The notes below the pieces were generated by a model, which worked only from the letters and a program-made list of their open reading frames with translations, was not told where the DNA came from and made no database searches. Source: Deinococcus koreensis (GTDB lineage Bacteria > Deinococcota > Deinococci > Deinococcales > Deinococcaceae). From it: a stretch of DNA of 64,000 nt. Position numbers and translations under genes: made by a program. Shown here piece by piece: positions 26,007 to 34,436 of this stretch. The stretch is taken from assembly GCF_002901445.1 (NCBI RefSeq), contig NZ_PPPD01000002.1:186001-250000 (forward strand). Direction: 5' to 3'. Position 1 is the stretch's first letter, and every line of letters begins with the position of its first letter.

Positions 26007-26816
26007 TTACTCCTCGACATCGAAGCCGTGCCCTTTGCGCAGCAGCTCGCGCACCCTTGTCGCCAACTCGAAGAAACGCGGCGACTCGCGGGTCTCCTGG
26101 CTGCGCGGGTGCGGCAGGTCGATGTCCACCACGCCCTCGATCTTGCCGGGCCGCGAGGTCATCACGACCACCCGCGTGCTCAGGAAGACCGCCTCGGTGA
26201 TGCCGTGGGTCACGAAGACCACTGTCTTGCGGGTCTCCTGCCACAGCCGCAGCAGCTCGCCGTTCAGCTTCTCGCGGGTGATCTCGTCCAGCGCGCCGAA
26301 GGGCTCGTCCATCAGCAGCAGCGGCGGGTCGAAGGCCAGCGCGCGGGCAATGGAGACCCGCTGCTGCATCCCGCCCGAGAGCTGCCAGGGGTAGCGGTCG
26401 GCGAAGCCCTCCAGCCCGACGAGTTCCAGCATGGCCTGCGCCCTCGCCCGCCGCGTCTCTTTCGGCGTGTCCATCACGTCCAGCGGCAGCAGCACGTTGT
26501 TCAGTACGGTGCGCCACTCCATCAGCGCGGGCGCCTGGAACACGTAGCCGTATTCGCGCGCCTGCCGCGCCTGGGCGGGCGTTTTGCCGCCGATCAGCAG
26601 CTCGCCCGAGGTCGGCGTGATCAGGTCGGCCATCAGCCGCAGCAGCGTGGTCTTGCCGCACCCGCTGGGGCCGATCAGCGAGATGAACTCGCCGGGCCGG
26701 ATGTCGAGCGAGGCGTCCTGCAGGGCCACGGTGTCGCTGCCCGCGCCCCGGAAGACCATGTTCAGGTTCCGCAGGTGGACGGCGGCGGCTTCGGTGGTGG
26801 GTGGAAAGGAGGTCAA
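26007..26816 (-). CDS. ABC importer ATP-binding protein
   Basis: 269 residues. Walker A GPSGCGKTT, signature LSGGMQQR, Walker B LLLMDEPFGALD and a switch His in VFVTHGITEA. It is of the SsuB/TauB/NitT type that serves importers with THI5-like binding proteins. The start is a TTG at 26816 that overlaps the dihydropyrimidinase stop (TTGA), preceded by a G-run, so coupling is likely. An alternative start inside cannot be excluded. It energises the two downstream permeases. Confidence 0.92.
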   Translation of the reverse strand: MTSFPPTTEAAAVHLRNLNMVFRGAGSDTVALQDASLDIRPGEFISLIGPSGCGKTTLLRLMADLITPTSGELLIGGKTPAQARQAREYGYVFQAPALMEWRTVLNNVLLPLDVMDTPKETRRARAQAMLELVGLEGFADRYPWQLSGGMQQRVSIARALAFDPPLLLMDEPFGALDEITREKLNGELLRLWQETRKTVVFVTHGITEAVFLSTRVVVMTSRPGKIEGVVDIDLPHPRSQETRESPRFFELATRVRELLRKGHGFDVEE

Positions 26817-28198
26817 CCGTGCCCCCCGTGGGGCGTGCGGCGCAGCAGCTGTCCGCGCGCCGGATCGCCCACGAACCCGCCGTCCCGCACCGCGACCTGC
26901 CCGCGCACCGTGACCACGCTGGGGCGCCCGTCAATGTCGAAGCCCTCGAAGCCGCTGTAGTCGTTGTTGACGTGGCTGGTCGCGGCGCTGATCTTGCCGC
27001 GGTACGCCGGATCGTAGATCACCAGATCGGCGTCCGAGCCCACGGCGATCTCGCCCTTCTTCGGATACAGGCCGAAGATCTTCGCCGTGCGCGTGCTCGC
27101 CGCGTCTACGAAGCGGTGCAGGGTCAGGCCGCCCCGGCTGACGCCGTAGGTGTACAGCAGGTTCACGCGGTCCTCAATGGCCGGGATGCCGTTGGGGATG
27201 CGCGTGAAATTGCCGTCGCCCATGCGCTTCTGTTCCACGTCGAAGGGACAGTGGTCGGTCGCCACGGTGTCGATCTCGCCCCGGTCGAGCGCCGCCCACA
27301 GCGCCGCCTGATTCGATCGGTCGCGCAGCGGCGGGCTCATGACGTGCTTGGCGCCCTCCACGCCCGGCCGCTCCGCGAAGGTCTTGTCCAGCAGGAAGTG
27401 GGGAATGACCGACTCGATGTGGATGTTCACGCCGCGCGCCCGGGCGTCCAGCGCGGCCTTCAGGGCTTTCGCGTTGGAGAGGTGCACCACGTAGCCCTCG
27501 GCGCCCGTCATCTCCAGGAAGGTGGCGAAATGGGCGGTGCCCTCGGCCTCGACCTGTTCGGGGCGGCTGGGCTCGTGCCACTCCGGGCCGGTCTTGCCCT
27601 CGGCCAGCAACCTGGCCTGCAGTTGCGCCACCAGCTCGGCATTCTCGCAGTGCGCGGTGACGACCACGCCCAACTCTTTGGCGAGCGTCAGCGTCCTGAA
27701 CAGCGCGGCGTCCTCGATGCCGAAGGCGCCCTTGTAGGCCAGGAACACCTTGAAGGAGGTCATCCCGCCCGCCACGAGTTCGCGCAGGTAGCCCTCCGTC
27801 GCGTCGTTCCAGGCCGTCACGCCGAGGTGGAAGGAGTAGTCGCAGGCGCTGTGCCCCTCGGCCATGCCCGACCACAGGTGCCAGGCGTCCATCAGATCCT
27901 CGTTCCCGGCGGGCGCGAGCATCTCGATGTATGTCGTGGTGCCGCCGATGAGCGCGGCCTGGCTGGCGGTGGCGTGGGTGTCCTTGGCGAACGTCCCCAT
28001 GAACGGCAGATGCACATGCACGTGCGGGTCGATGAAGCCGGGGAAGACATACTTGCCGCTGGCGTCGATCACTTCCGCGCCGTCCGGCGCACTCAGGTTC
28101 TCCCCGATCTGCGCGATGGTCTCGCCCTCGACCAGAAGGTCGGCCTTGTAGCGCTGGTCTGCCGTGATGATCTCGCCGTTCTTGATGAGCAGGGTCAT
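26813..28198 (-). CDS. hydA: Dihydropyrimidinase (D-hydantoinase)
   Basis: 461-residue amidohydrolase that opens dihydrouracil or dihydrothymine to the N-carbamoyl-beta-amino acid. Visible marks: metal-binding DPHVHVHLPF, carboxylated Lys in MTSFKVFLAYKG, TAHCENAELV, and TVATDHCPF. Length matches the family. Its ATG overlaps the vapC stop by four nucleotides (ATGA), and its own stop overlaps the ABC ATPase start, so the pathway and importer are tightly coupled. It acts directly after PreA/PreT. Confidence 0.95.
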   Translation of the reverse strand: MTLLIKNGEIITADQRYKADLLVEGETIAQIGENLSAPDGAEVIDASGKYVFPGFIDPHVHVHLPFMGTFAKDTHATASQAALIGGTTTYIEMLAPAGNEDLMDAWHLWSGMAEGHSACDYSFHLGVTAWNDATEGYLRELVAGGMTSFKVFLAYKGAFGIEDAALFRTLTLAKELGVVVTAHCENAELVAQLQARLLAEGKTGPEWHEPSRPEQVEAEGTAHFATFLEMTGAEGYVVHLSNAKALKAALDARARGVNIHIESVIPHFLLDKTFAERPGVEGAKHVMSPPLRDRSNQAALWAALDRGEIDTVATDHCPFDVEQKRMGDGNFTRIPNGIPAIEDRVNLLYTYGVSRGGLTLHRFVDAASTRTAKIFGLYPKKGEIAVGSDADLVIYDPAYRGKISAATSHVNNDYSGFEGFDIDGRPSVVTVRGQVAVRDGGFVGDPARGQLLRRTPHGGHG

Positions 28199-28653
28199 GA
28201 AGGGGGGCCTCCTGGGGCGAAGTCGGCTGGGGTGAGGACATTCACACTGAACCGTTTGAAATCTGGAGCATTCAGGGTCAGGATGCCGTCCAGACCGTGG
28301 GCGAGGACGGCAGCGGCCAGGCGGGCGTCGTGGCTTGGCCTGCCAGATACGCCGAACCGACTGACAAGTTCAAGCCAGCGGTCATAAATGGCTGGCGTGT
28401 CTGGCAGAAACGTCAGCCAACCAGATAAGTCATCCACGGCTGATCTGGCGCGCTCCGGCGAAAACCCCATACCGTTGGGGGCGCCGACGGGCCGGGTCAT
28501 GACTGACCACAGTTCGTAGACGCATTGGGGCACCACGACCATCTCGTGCCCAGACCGGCTGAGGGTGCGAATGAGGTCAGTCGCCTCGTTATGACCTGGC
28601 GAGCCGGTGTTCACGAGTCGCGCTGGAATGTTGGTGTCCAGGAGCAGTCTCAT
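28195..28653 (-). CDS. PIN-domain toxin (VapC-like)
   Basis: 152 residues with the four acidic residues of PIN ribonucleases visible: LLLDTNIPARLV (Asp6), a central Glu in VYELWSVM, and late Asp in SHDARLAAAV and LNAPDFKRF. These toxins cut RNA with Mg2+. The ATG shares one base with the antitoxin stop (TGATG), the classical toxin-antitoxin layout, and its stop overlaps the start of dihydropyrimidinase by four bases. So the toxin is physically inside the catabolic operon, between preA and hydA. Confidence 0.88.
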   Translation of the reverse strand: MRLLLDTNIPARLVNTGSPGHNEATDLIRTLSRSGHEMVVVPQCVYELWSVMTRPVGAPNGMGFSPERARSAVDDLSGWLTFLPDTPAIYDRWLELVSRFGVSGRPSHDARLAAAVLAHGLDGILTLNAPDFKRFSVNVLTPADFAPGGPPS

Positions 28654-28943
28654 CAGTCGTAGATGTCGTCCCGGACGTTGTAATCTGCTGGCCAGGCTGG
28701 GCCGTCTGACTTTGGCAGCAGCGACAGGAAAGCGTCTACGGCCTTCGCTCTTTCCTCCGGGTCATCGATTTCGCTGAGACGCCTGGGCACCAGCCTGAGG
28801 GTGATGCGATCACCCTGAATCGTGACTCGGAAGGTCTGACCGAGCAACAGGGCAAGAACGTCAGGCGCGCCGTGTAAGCGGCCCTCGCCATCAATCCTGA
28901 TCACCGTCTGCTCTCCAGGCGCTTCGAGTTCTCGCGTAGCCAC
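28653..28943 (-). CDS. Antitoxin (VapB-like)
   Basis: 96 residues from a GTG start. The N-terminal part (VIRIDGEGRLHGAPDV, FRVTIQGDRITLRLVP) resembles the swapped-hairpin AbrB DNA-binding fold; the C-terminus ends DYNVRDDIYD, the acidic-aromatic tail often used by VapB antitoxins to block the PIN active site. It overlaps vapC by one base. It lies 38 nt after preA. It may also carry its own weak regulation within the operon. Confidence 0.8.
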   Translation of the reverse strand: MATRELEAPGEQTVIRIDGEGRLHGAPDVLALLLGQTFRVTIQGDRITLRLVPRRLSEIDDPEERAKAVDAFLSLLPKSDGPAWPADYNVRDDIYD

Positions 28944-28981
28944 GTTCCCCCCTCTCCCGATGTCTGTCCACCCAGTCTAAA

Positions 28982-30361
28982 TCAGTGGATCTCGATGCCC
29001 TGTTCCTTGCGGTAGGCCATCATGGCGTCCCAGCTCTGGGCGATTTCGGGGCGCTGGGCGGTGAGCTGATCCCAGGTGATGCTCTCGCGGCCGCTGGGCA
29101 CGCTGACCATCTCGATGCAGCCGTCCACCGGACAGACGTTGGCGCACAGGGCGCAGCCCACGCAGTCGGGCTCGCGCACCACGGGCTGTGGGCGGGTGTC
29201 GGCGACCTGGCGGCCGTTCACGCGCGGATCGAAGCCGGGGTTCACGCGCACGCCGTCTGCCGACACAAGGTCGATGCACTGGTGCGCCGTGTCGTTGCAG
29301 GCCACGTAGCACAGGTTGCAGTTGATGCACTTGTCGGGATTGATGCGCGCGACCGCCTGATACGCCAGATCGAGTTCCCCGAAGGTGCTCGTCTGCGGCA
29401 GGGCGCGGCCCGCGAAGTCGTAGATGGTGGCGAAGCCCTTCTCGTCCATCCAGTTGCTCAGGCCGTCGATCATGTCCTCCACGATGCGGTAGCCGTAGTG
29501 CATGGCGGCCGTGCAGACCTGCACCGAGGTCGCGCCCAGCAGGATGAACTCGGCCGCGTCGCGCCAGGTGACGATGCCGCCCATACCGCTGATGGGCACG
29601 CCGCTCCCGCGCACCCCCGCGTCGCTCATCAGTTCGGTCAGCATGTTGAGCGCGATGGGCTTGACCGCCGGGCCGGCGTAGCCCCCGTGGGTGCCGCGCC
29701 CGCCGATGTTGGGCGTGATCTGCAGGGTGTCCAGGTCGATCTTCATGACCGAGTTGATGGTGTTGATGAGCGAGAGCGCGTGCGCCCCGCCCGCGAGCGC
29801 CGCGTGCGCCGGGTCGACGATGTGCGTGATGTTCGGCGTAAGCTTCACGATCACCGGCAGCCGCGTGACCGACGTGACCCAGTGCGTGTTCAGCTCGCAC
29901 ATCTCCGGCACCTGGCCCACCGCCGCGCCCATGCCGCGCTCGCTCATGCCCTGGGGGCAGCCGTAATTCAGCTCGATGCCGTCGGCGCCGGTATCCTCGA
30001 TCTGCATCACGATGTCTTTCCAGGCCTGCGGGTCGGCGTCCACCATCGCGCTGACGACCACCGCCCGGTCGGGCCACATCCGCTTCACTTCCGCGATTTC
30101 GCGCAGGTTCACGTCCAGCGGGCGATCCGAAATCAGCTCGACGTTGTTGATGGCGAGCAGGCGCTGTCCGGCGATGCTCAGGCCGCCGTAGCGGTTGGAG
30201 ATGTTCAGCACCGGGGCGCCGATGGTCTTCCAGACCGCCCCGCCCCAGCCGTGCTCGAAGGCCCGGTGGATCTGATGGCCGGAGTTGGTGGGCGGCGCCG
30301 AGGCCAGCCAGAAGGGGTTGGGGGCGCGGATACCGGCGAAGTTGATGCTCAGGTCAGCCAT
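28982..30361 (-). CDS. preA: NAD-dependent dihydropyrimidine dehydrogenase, subunit PreA
   Basis: 459 residues from ATG 30361. N-terminal FMN-binding barrel (dihydroorotate dehydrogenase-like, IRAPNPFWLASAPPTNSG), with GCPQGMSERGMG and GMGGIVTWRDAAEF. The C-terminal ferredoxin part has two 4Fe-4S sites: CINCNLCYVACND and CVGCALCANVCPVDGC. It reduces uracil or thymine to the dihydro form with electrons from PreT. It overlaps preT by 8 nt. Preceded in the transcript by preT and followed by the vapBC pair. Confidence 0.95.
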   Translation of the reverse strand: MADLSINFAGIRAPNPFWLASAPPTNSGHQIHRAFEHGWGGAVWKTIGAPVLNISNRYGGLSIAGQRLLAINNVELISDRPLDVNLREIAEVKRMWPDRAVVVSAMVDADPQAWKDIVMQIEDTGADGIELNYGCPQGMSERGMGAAVGQVPEMCELNTHWVTSVTRLPVIVKLTPNITHIVDPAHAALAGGAHALSLINTINSVMKIDLDTLQITPNIGGRGTHGGYAGPAVKPIALNMLTELMSDAGVRGSGVPISGMGGIVTWRDAAEFILLGATSVQVCTAAMHYGYRIVEDMIDGLSNWMDEKGFATIYDFAGRALPQTSTFGELDLAYQAVARINPDKCINCNLCYVACNDTAHQCIDLVSADGVRVNPGFDPRVNGRQVADTRPQPVVREPDCVGCALCANVCPVDGCIEMVSVPSGRESITWDQLTAQRPEIAQSWDAMMAYRKEQGIEIH

Positions 30362-31697
30362 AGGCGGCCTCCTCCCGGGTGGGGGCAGTGAGCTGCTGGT
30401 GGATGGCGGCGGCGGCATACTTCCCGTCCTGCACGGCCATGACGGTGCTGGCGGTGCCGACGGCGCGGATGCAGTCCCCGCCGGCGTACACGCGCGGCAC
30501 GCTGGTCTGGAGCTGGTCGTCCACGGCGATGTAGCCCTTCTCGACCGTCAGGCCCAGCGCCGTCGCCAGCGCGGGCTTCTCCTGCCCGATGGCCTTGACC
30601 ACGCCGTCGCAGGGGATCACGAACTCGGAGCCGGGCAGCGGCCGGGGGCTGGGGCGACCGGAAGCGTCCGGCGTGCCCAGCACCATCTTCACGCACTCCA
30701 GGCCGGTGACCTGGCCTGAGTTGTCTGTCACCACGCGCACGGGCTGGGTCAGGAACTGGTACTGAATCCCCTCGTGCAGCGCGAATTCGTACTCGTGGCG
30801 GTAGGCGGTCATCTCGGCCTCGGTGCGGCGGTAGACCATCGTGACCTCCGCGCCGTGGCGCCGGGCGACCGTCGCGGCGTCGATGGCGGTGTTGCCCGCG
30901 CCGATCACGGCCATCCGCGCGCCGATCCTGAGCACCTGGGGGTTCACCTTGCTGTCCTCGATGAACTGCAGGCCGTCGATCAGGTGTTCCTCGCCGGGGA
31001 TGCCCATCGCCGGCACGGCGCCCAGGCCCACCGCCAGGAACACCGCGTCGTATTCGGCCAGCAGGATGTCGAGATCGGCGGCGCCCACGAGTTCGCGCCC
31101 GGTCTGGATGTCCACGCCCAGCGCCTTCACGGCCTCGACTTCCCGCAGCGAGACCTCCACCGGCTCGCGCAGCACGATGATGCCGTAGGTGCTCAGGCCC
31201 CCGCCCAGCTCGCGCTTCTCCAGCAGCGTGACCGCGTGCCCCAGCTTGGCGAGTTCGGCGGCGGCGCTGATGCCGGCGGGGCCCGAGCCCACCACCGCGA
31301 CCTTCCGACCCGTCGGCGCCCCCGGCTGGAAGACCTGGATGCCGCGCTCCTGCACGTGGTCGACCGCGTAGCGCTGCAGCCGCCCGATGGCGATGGGCTT
31401 CTCCTCCGAATTCAGCACGCAGGCGCCCTCGCATAGCTCCTGCACGGGGCAGACCCGGCCGCAGGTGCCGCCCAGGAAGTTGGCCTCCAGGATCGTGCGC
31501 GCCGAGCCGCGCAGGTTGCCCGTGCTGATCTTGCGGATGAAGGTGGGGATGTCGATGTGCGTGGGGCAGGCCTGCAGGCACGGCGCGTCGTAGCAGTACA
31601 GGCAGCGGTTGGCCTCCACGGTCGCCTCGTGGGCGCTCATGGGCGGGAACGTTTCGGCGAAGAGGGGGCGAAGCGGCGGGGAAAGGGCGTCGTCCAT
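30354..31697 (-). CDS. preT: NAD-dependent dihydropyrimidine dehydrogenase, subunit PreT
   Basis: 447-residue flavoprotein related to the glutamate synthase small subunit. The N-terminal cysteine clusters bind 4Fe-4S: CLYCYDAPCLQACPTHIDIP and GGTCGRVCPVQELCEGAC. FAD loop VAVVGSGPAGISAAAELA, NAD(P) loop MAVIGAGNTAIDAA and a late YAGGDCIRAVGTAS. It oxidises NADH and passes electrons to PreA. It is the first gene of the long pyrimidine operon, ATG 31697 after AGGAGG. Confidence 0.95.
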   Translation of the reverse strand: MDDALSPPLRPLFAETFPPMSAHEATVEANRCLYCYDAPCLQACPTHIDIPTFIRKISTGNLRGSARTILEANFLGGTCGRVCPVQELCEGACVLNSEEKPIAIGRLQRYAVDHVQERGIQVFQPGAPTGRKVAVVGSGPAGISAAAELAKLGHAVTLLEKRELGGGLSTYGIIVLREPVEVSLREVEAVKALGVDIQTGRELVGAADLDILLAEYDAVFLAVGLGAVPAMGIPGEEHLIDGLQFIEDSKVNPQVLRIGARMAVIGAGNTAIDAATVARRHGAEVTMVYRRTEAEMTAYRHEYEFALHEGIQYQFLTQPVRVVTDNSGQVTGLECVKMVLGTPDASGRPSPRPLPGSEFVIPCDGVVKAIGQEKPALATALGLTVEKGYIAVDDQLQTSVPRVYAGGDCIRAVGTASTVMAVQDGKYAAAAIHQQLTAPTREEAAYG

Positions 31698-31807
31698 GGG
31701 GTAAGCCTCCTGTGGTGCTCCGGGCTGCTGGGGCCTCCCTGACCGCCTGGGCAGCGGGTGGGAAGCGGTTCAGACCCTCACAGGAGACGATTAACCGCGG
31801 TGCCGGC

Positions 31808-31837
31808 ATGCTAGAGGGTGAATAAAGAAAAAGTCAA
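31808..31837 (-). promoter_or_regulatory. Promoter of the preT operon
   Basis: On the minus strand TTGACT (31832-31837), 18 nt, then TAGCAT (31808-31813), giving a leader of about 100 nt. An imperfect palindrome ATACAC-AAGA-GTGCAT at 31928-31943 lies about 90 nt upstream and could be an activator site. Confidence 0.55.
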
Positions 31838-31843
31838 TGGCAA

Positions 31844-32174
31844 ATCCTGCGCCGATCTGGTGGAGCCGAAAATCCCCCCTGAGGCGGCATGGACACGAAC
31901 CCGCAGTGGTCGGGAGGGTGAATCTCTATACACAAGAGTGCATAAAAACGCTTCTGGACTCGTGAGACCGGTGGGGCACGGAGGCGGGCAGAATCGGAAG
32001 GGGTGTTGTGACCTTCATGGTAGCAAGTCCGGGGCCGGAGCGGCAGTCCGGGCCGGGCCGTTCAGGCGCCCGCAAGAGGGGAGGGCCCGGAAGAGGAGGG
32101 CCCAGAAGAGAGGAGGGCAAAGAGAGGGAGGGAGACTCCGGTGAGCCTCCCCCCTGGACCTCAGCCGCGCCCGG
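31844..32174. other. Gene-free upstream gap of the preT operon
   Basis: About 330 nt without a convincing gene. It contains the palindrome at 31928-31943, and at 32073-32135 a purine-rich tract with repeated GAGGGCCC and AGAAGAG pieces. Reading frames are biased in composition and carry no family features. Confidence 0.5.
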
Positions 32175-34436
32175 TCAGCGCGTGTAGCTGCTGTGCCACA
32201 GCCCCGTAGAGCCGTCGCCCACATGCACCATCACGAGCTGGGAGCCGAATGGGGCGATGCCCACGCCCACCGAGCTGGACTGCCCCTCGACCGGCACGTT
32301 GGGGCGCCAGGTGCCGTCGAAGATCGAGTGCCAGATCTGGTTCGAGCTGTTCCCCAGGTGCAGCAGGTGCAGGCGGCCCTGGAAGGCGGCCAGCGCGGGA
32401 ACCCCGTGGCTCTGCTGGTGCGGTATGCGGACGTTCGGTGTCCAGCCGGCGCCGTCGAAGGTGGAGTGCCAGAGGTCGTTCGATGAGTCCCCTAGGTGAA
32501 CCATGTGCAGCAGGCCGCCGTGCACCGCCAGCGCGGGCGTGCCCCGGCTCTGCTGCGCCTCGATGCGGACGTTGGGCGTCCACGCGGCGCCGTCGAAGGT
32601 CGAGTGCCACAGGTCGTTGGAACTGTCGCCCAGGTGGACGAGGTGGAGCAGGCCGCCGTACTCGGCCAGCGCGGGCGTCGCCTTGCTCTTCTGACCGGGG
32701 ATCTTCACGTTCGCCGACCAGCTGGCGCCGTCCGAGACCGAGTGCCACAGGTCGTTGGAGGAGTCGCCCAGATGGACGAGGTGCAGCCCGCCCCCGAAGG
32801 CCGCCAGCGCGCCGGGCACCTTGCTCTTCTGTCCGGGAATGCGGACATTTGGCGTCCAGGCGGCGCCGTCGAAGACCGAGTGCCACAGGTCGTTCGACGA
32901 CCGGCCGATGTGCACGCGGTGGAGCAGTCCACCGAACTCGGCCAGGGCGGGGGTGCCGCGGCTCTCCTGGCCGTCGATGGGCGTGTTGGGTGTCCACGCC
33001 GGGTAGTAGGCATGCAGCGTCTCGATGTCGCCGGCCGAGAAGTTCTGTGCCCGACCGATGTTGGCGAAGGCGCCGAGAAAGCCGCCCGTCGCTGGTCCTG
33101 GCGAGAGGACTGGCGTCATCGCGGTCTTGGCAAAGAAGAACGGCCCGTAGTGCATCACCGAGTCGTAGTCGTAGAGGCCGCTGTCGTCGGCCGAGTCGGT
33201 GCGCTTCTCGAAGTTGTGCCCCTGACCAGCCTGGATCTGGTCGTCGTGGACGGTCACGAACAGGTCACGGTCTTCACGGGACTGCTCGTGCATGATCCCG
33301 GCCGCGTGGCAGACCTCATGAACGATCGCGGCGGCCAGGTTGCGGCTGCCCTGGTCGATGAGGGAGTGCCACAGGTCGTTTTCAGTGTCGCCCAGGTGCA
33401 CGACATGCACCCGCCCCCCGAAGGTCGCCAGCGATGGCGCCGCCTTGCTCTTCTCCTCGGCCAGCCGCACGTTCGGCGTCCAGGCCGTGCCGTCAAAGGT
33501 GGAATGCCACAGGTCGTTGGAGGTCTCGCCCAGGTGCACCAGATGCACGGCCGTCCCGTCGAAAGCCAGCGCGGGCGGCGCCTTGCTCGCCTGACCGGGA
33601 ATCCTGACGTTCGGCGTCCAGGCGGCGCCGCCCAGGGTCGAGTGCCACAGGGCACTGGACGTGTTCCCCAGGTGGACGAGGTGCAGGCGGGTGCCGTCCG
33701 AGACGAGGGCGGGCGTGCCCTTGCTCTGCTGGCCGGGAATCTTCACGTTGGTCGACCACTTCGTTCCGTCGAAGACCGAGTGCCACAGGTCGTTGGACGT
33801 GTCGCCGAGGTGCACCATGTGCAGCCGCCCGCCGTGGGCCGCCAGGGCCGGCGGGGCCTTGCTCTGCTGGCCGGGAATCTTCACGTTGGTCGACCACGAG
33901 CTGCCCCCGAACACCGAGTGCCACAGGTCGTTGGAGCTGTTGCCCAGGTGCACCATGTGGACGCCGCCCGTGAAGGTCGCCAGGGCGGGCGCGGCCTTGC
34001 TCTGCTGGCCGGGAATCCGCACGTTGGTCGACCATTTCGTTCCGTCGAACATCGAGTGCCACAGGTCGTGCGAGCCGTTGCCGATGTGCACGAGGTGGAT
34101 GCTGTTGCCGGTGGCCGCCAGCGCGGGCGAGGCCTGGGAGCGCTGGCCCGGAATGCGCTGCTGGCGGCTGGCGCCGATATCGCAGTAGACGCCCTGCTCG
34201 CCGCCCTGGCGACCCACGGCGCTGTGCAGGTTGGCGGCGGCCTCGCGCAGGCGCACGTAGTCGCCCTCGCCGGCGCGCGGAACGAGCGGCAGGGGGGCCT
34301 GCGCGTTCCACAGGTCGATGCCCCGCTGGATCTCCTGGCGCCCGGCGCTGCCCTCGGGGAAATCGGTGTCGTCGATCACGTACGGGATGCGGCGGCCGGG
34401 CCAGCGGTGGCCGGTGTCCGTGGAGACGAGGCCCAT
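32175..34436 (-). CDS. Astacin-type metalloprotease interrupted and followed by twelve 46-residue propeller repeats
   Basis: 753 residues. Zinc site at residues 373-384, HEVCHAAGIMHEQSRED as in astacins (His373, 377, 383, Glu374); Met-turn SVMHY at 426-430. The N-terminal half-domain (1-90) reads RRIPYVIDDTDFPEGSA and HSAVGRQGG, as in the astacin N-lobe. Between it and the zinc helix lie six repeats (about residues 94-366) of pattern IPGQxSKxxPALA..HLVHLGxSSNDLWHSxFDG; six more follow the catalytic part (about 486-753). They resemble beta-propeller lectin blades. No signal peptide is visible. The start shares one base with the stop of a short upstream frame. Function: a peptidase, possibly directed to glycans. 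Confidence 0.85.
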   Translation of the reverse strand: MGLVSTDTGHRWPGRRIPYVIDDTDFPEGSAGRQEIQRGIDLWNAQAPLPLVPRAGEGDYVRLREAAANLHSAVGRQGGEQGVYCDIGASRQQRIPGQRSQASPALAATGNSIHLVHIGNGSHDLWHSMFDGTKWSTNVRIPGQQSKAAPALATFTGGVHMVHLGNSSNDLWHSVFGGSSWSTNVKIPGQQSKAPPALAAHGGRLHMVHLGDTSNDLWHSVFDGTKWSTNVKIPGQQSKGTPALVSDGTRLHLVHLGNTSSALWHSTLGGAAWTPNVRIPGQASKAPPALAFDGTAVHLVHLGETSNDLWHSTFDGTAWTPNVRLAEEKSKAAPSLATFGGRVHVVHLGDTENDLWHSLIDQGSRNLAAAIVHEVCHAAGIMHEQSREDRDLFVTVHDDQIQAGQGHNFEKRTDSADDSGLYDYDSVMHYGPFFFAKTAMTPVLSPGPATGGFLGAFANIGRAQNFSAGDIETLHAYYPAWTPNTPIDGQESRGTPALAEFGGLLHRVHIGRSSNDLWHSVFDGAAWTPNVRIPGQKSKVPGALAAFGGGLHLVHLGDSSNDLWHSVSDGASWSANVKIPGQKSKATPALAEYGGLLHLVHLGDSSNDLWHSTFDGAAWTPNVRIEAQQSRGTPALAVHGGLLHMVHLGDSSNDLWHSTFDGAGWTPNVRIPHQQSHGVPALAAFQGRLHLLHLGNSSNQIWHSIFDGTWRPNVPVEGQSSSVGVGIAPFGSQLVMVHVGDGSTGLWHSSYTR

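Noticed and set aside
31818..32144. 108-codon plus-strand frame upstream of preT
   Set aside because: Composition follows the purine tract, no ribosome site, no family features; overlaps the preT promoter.
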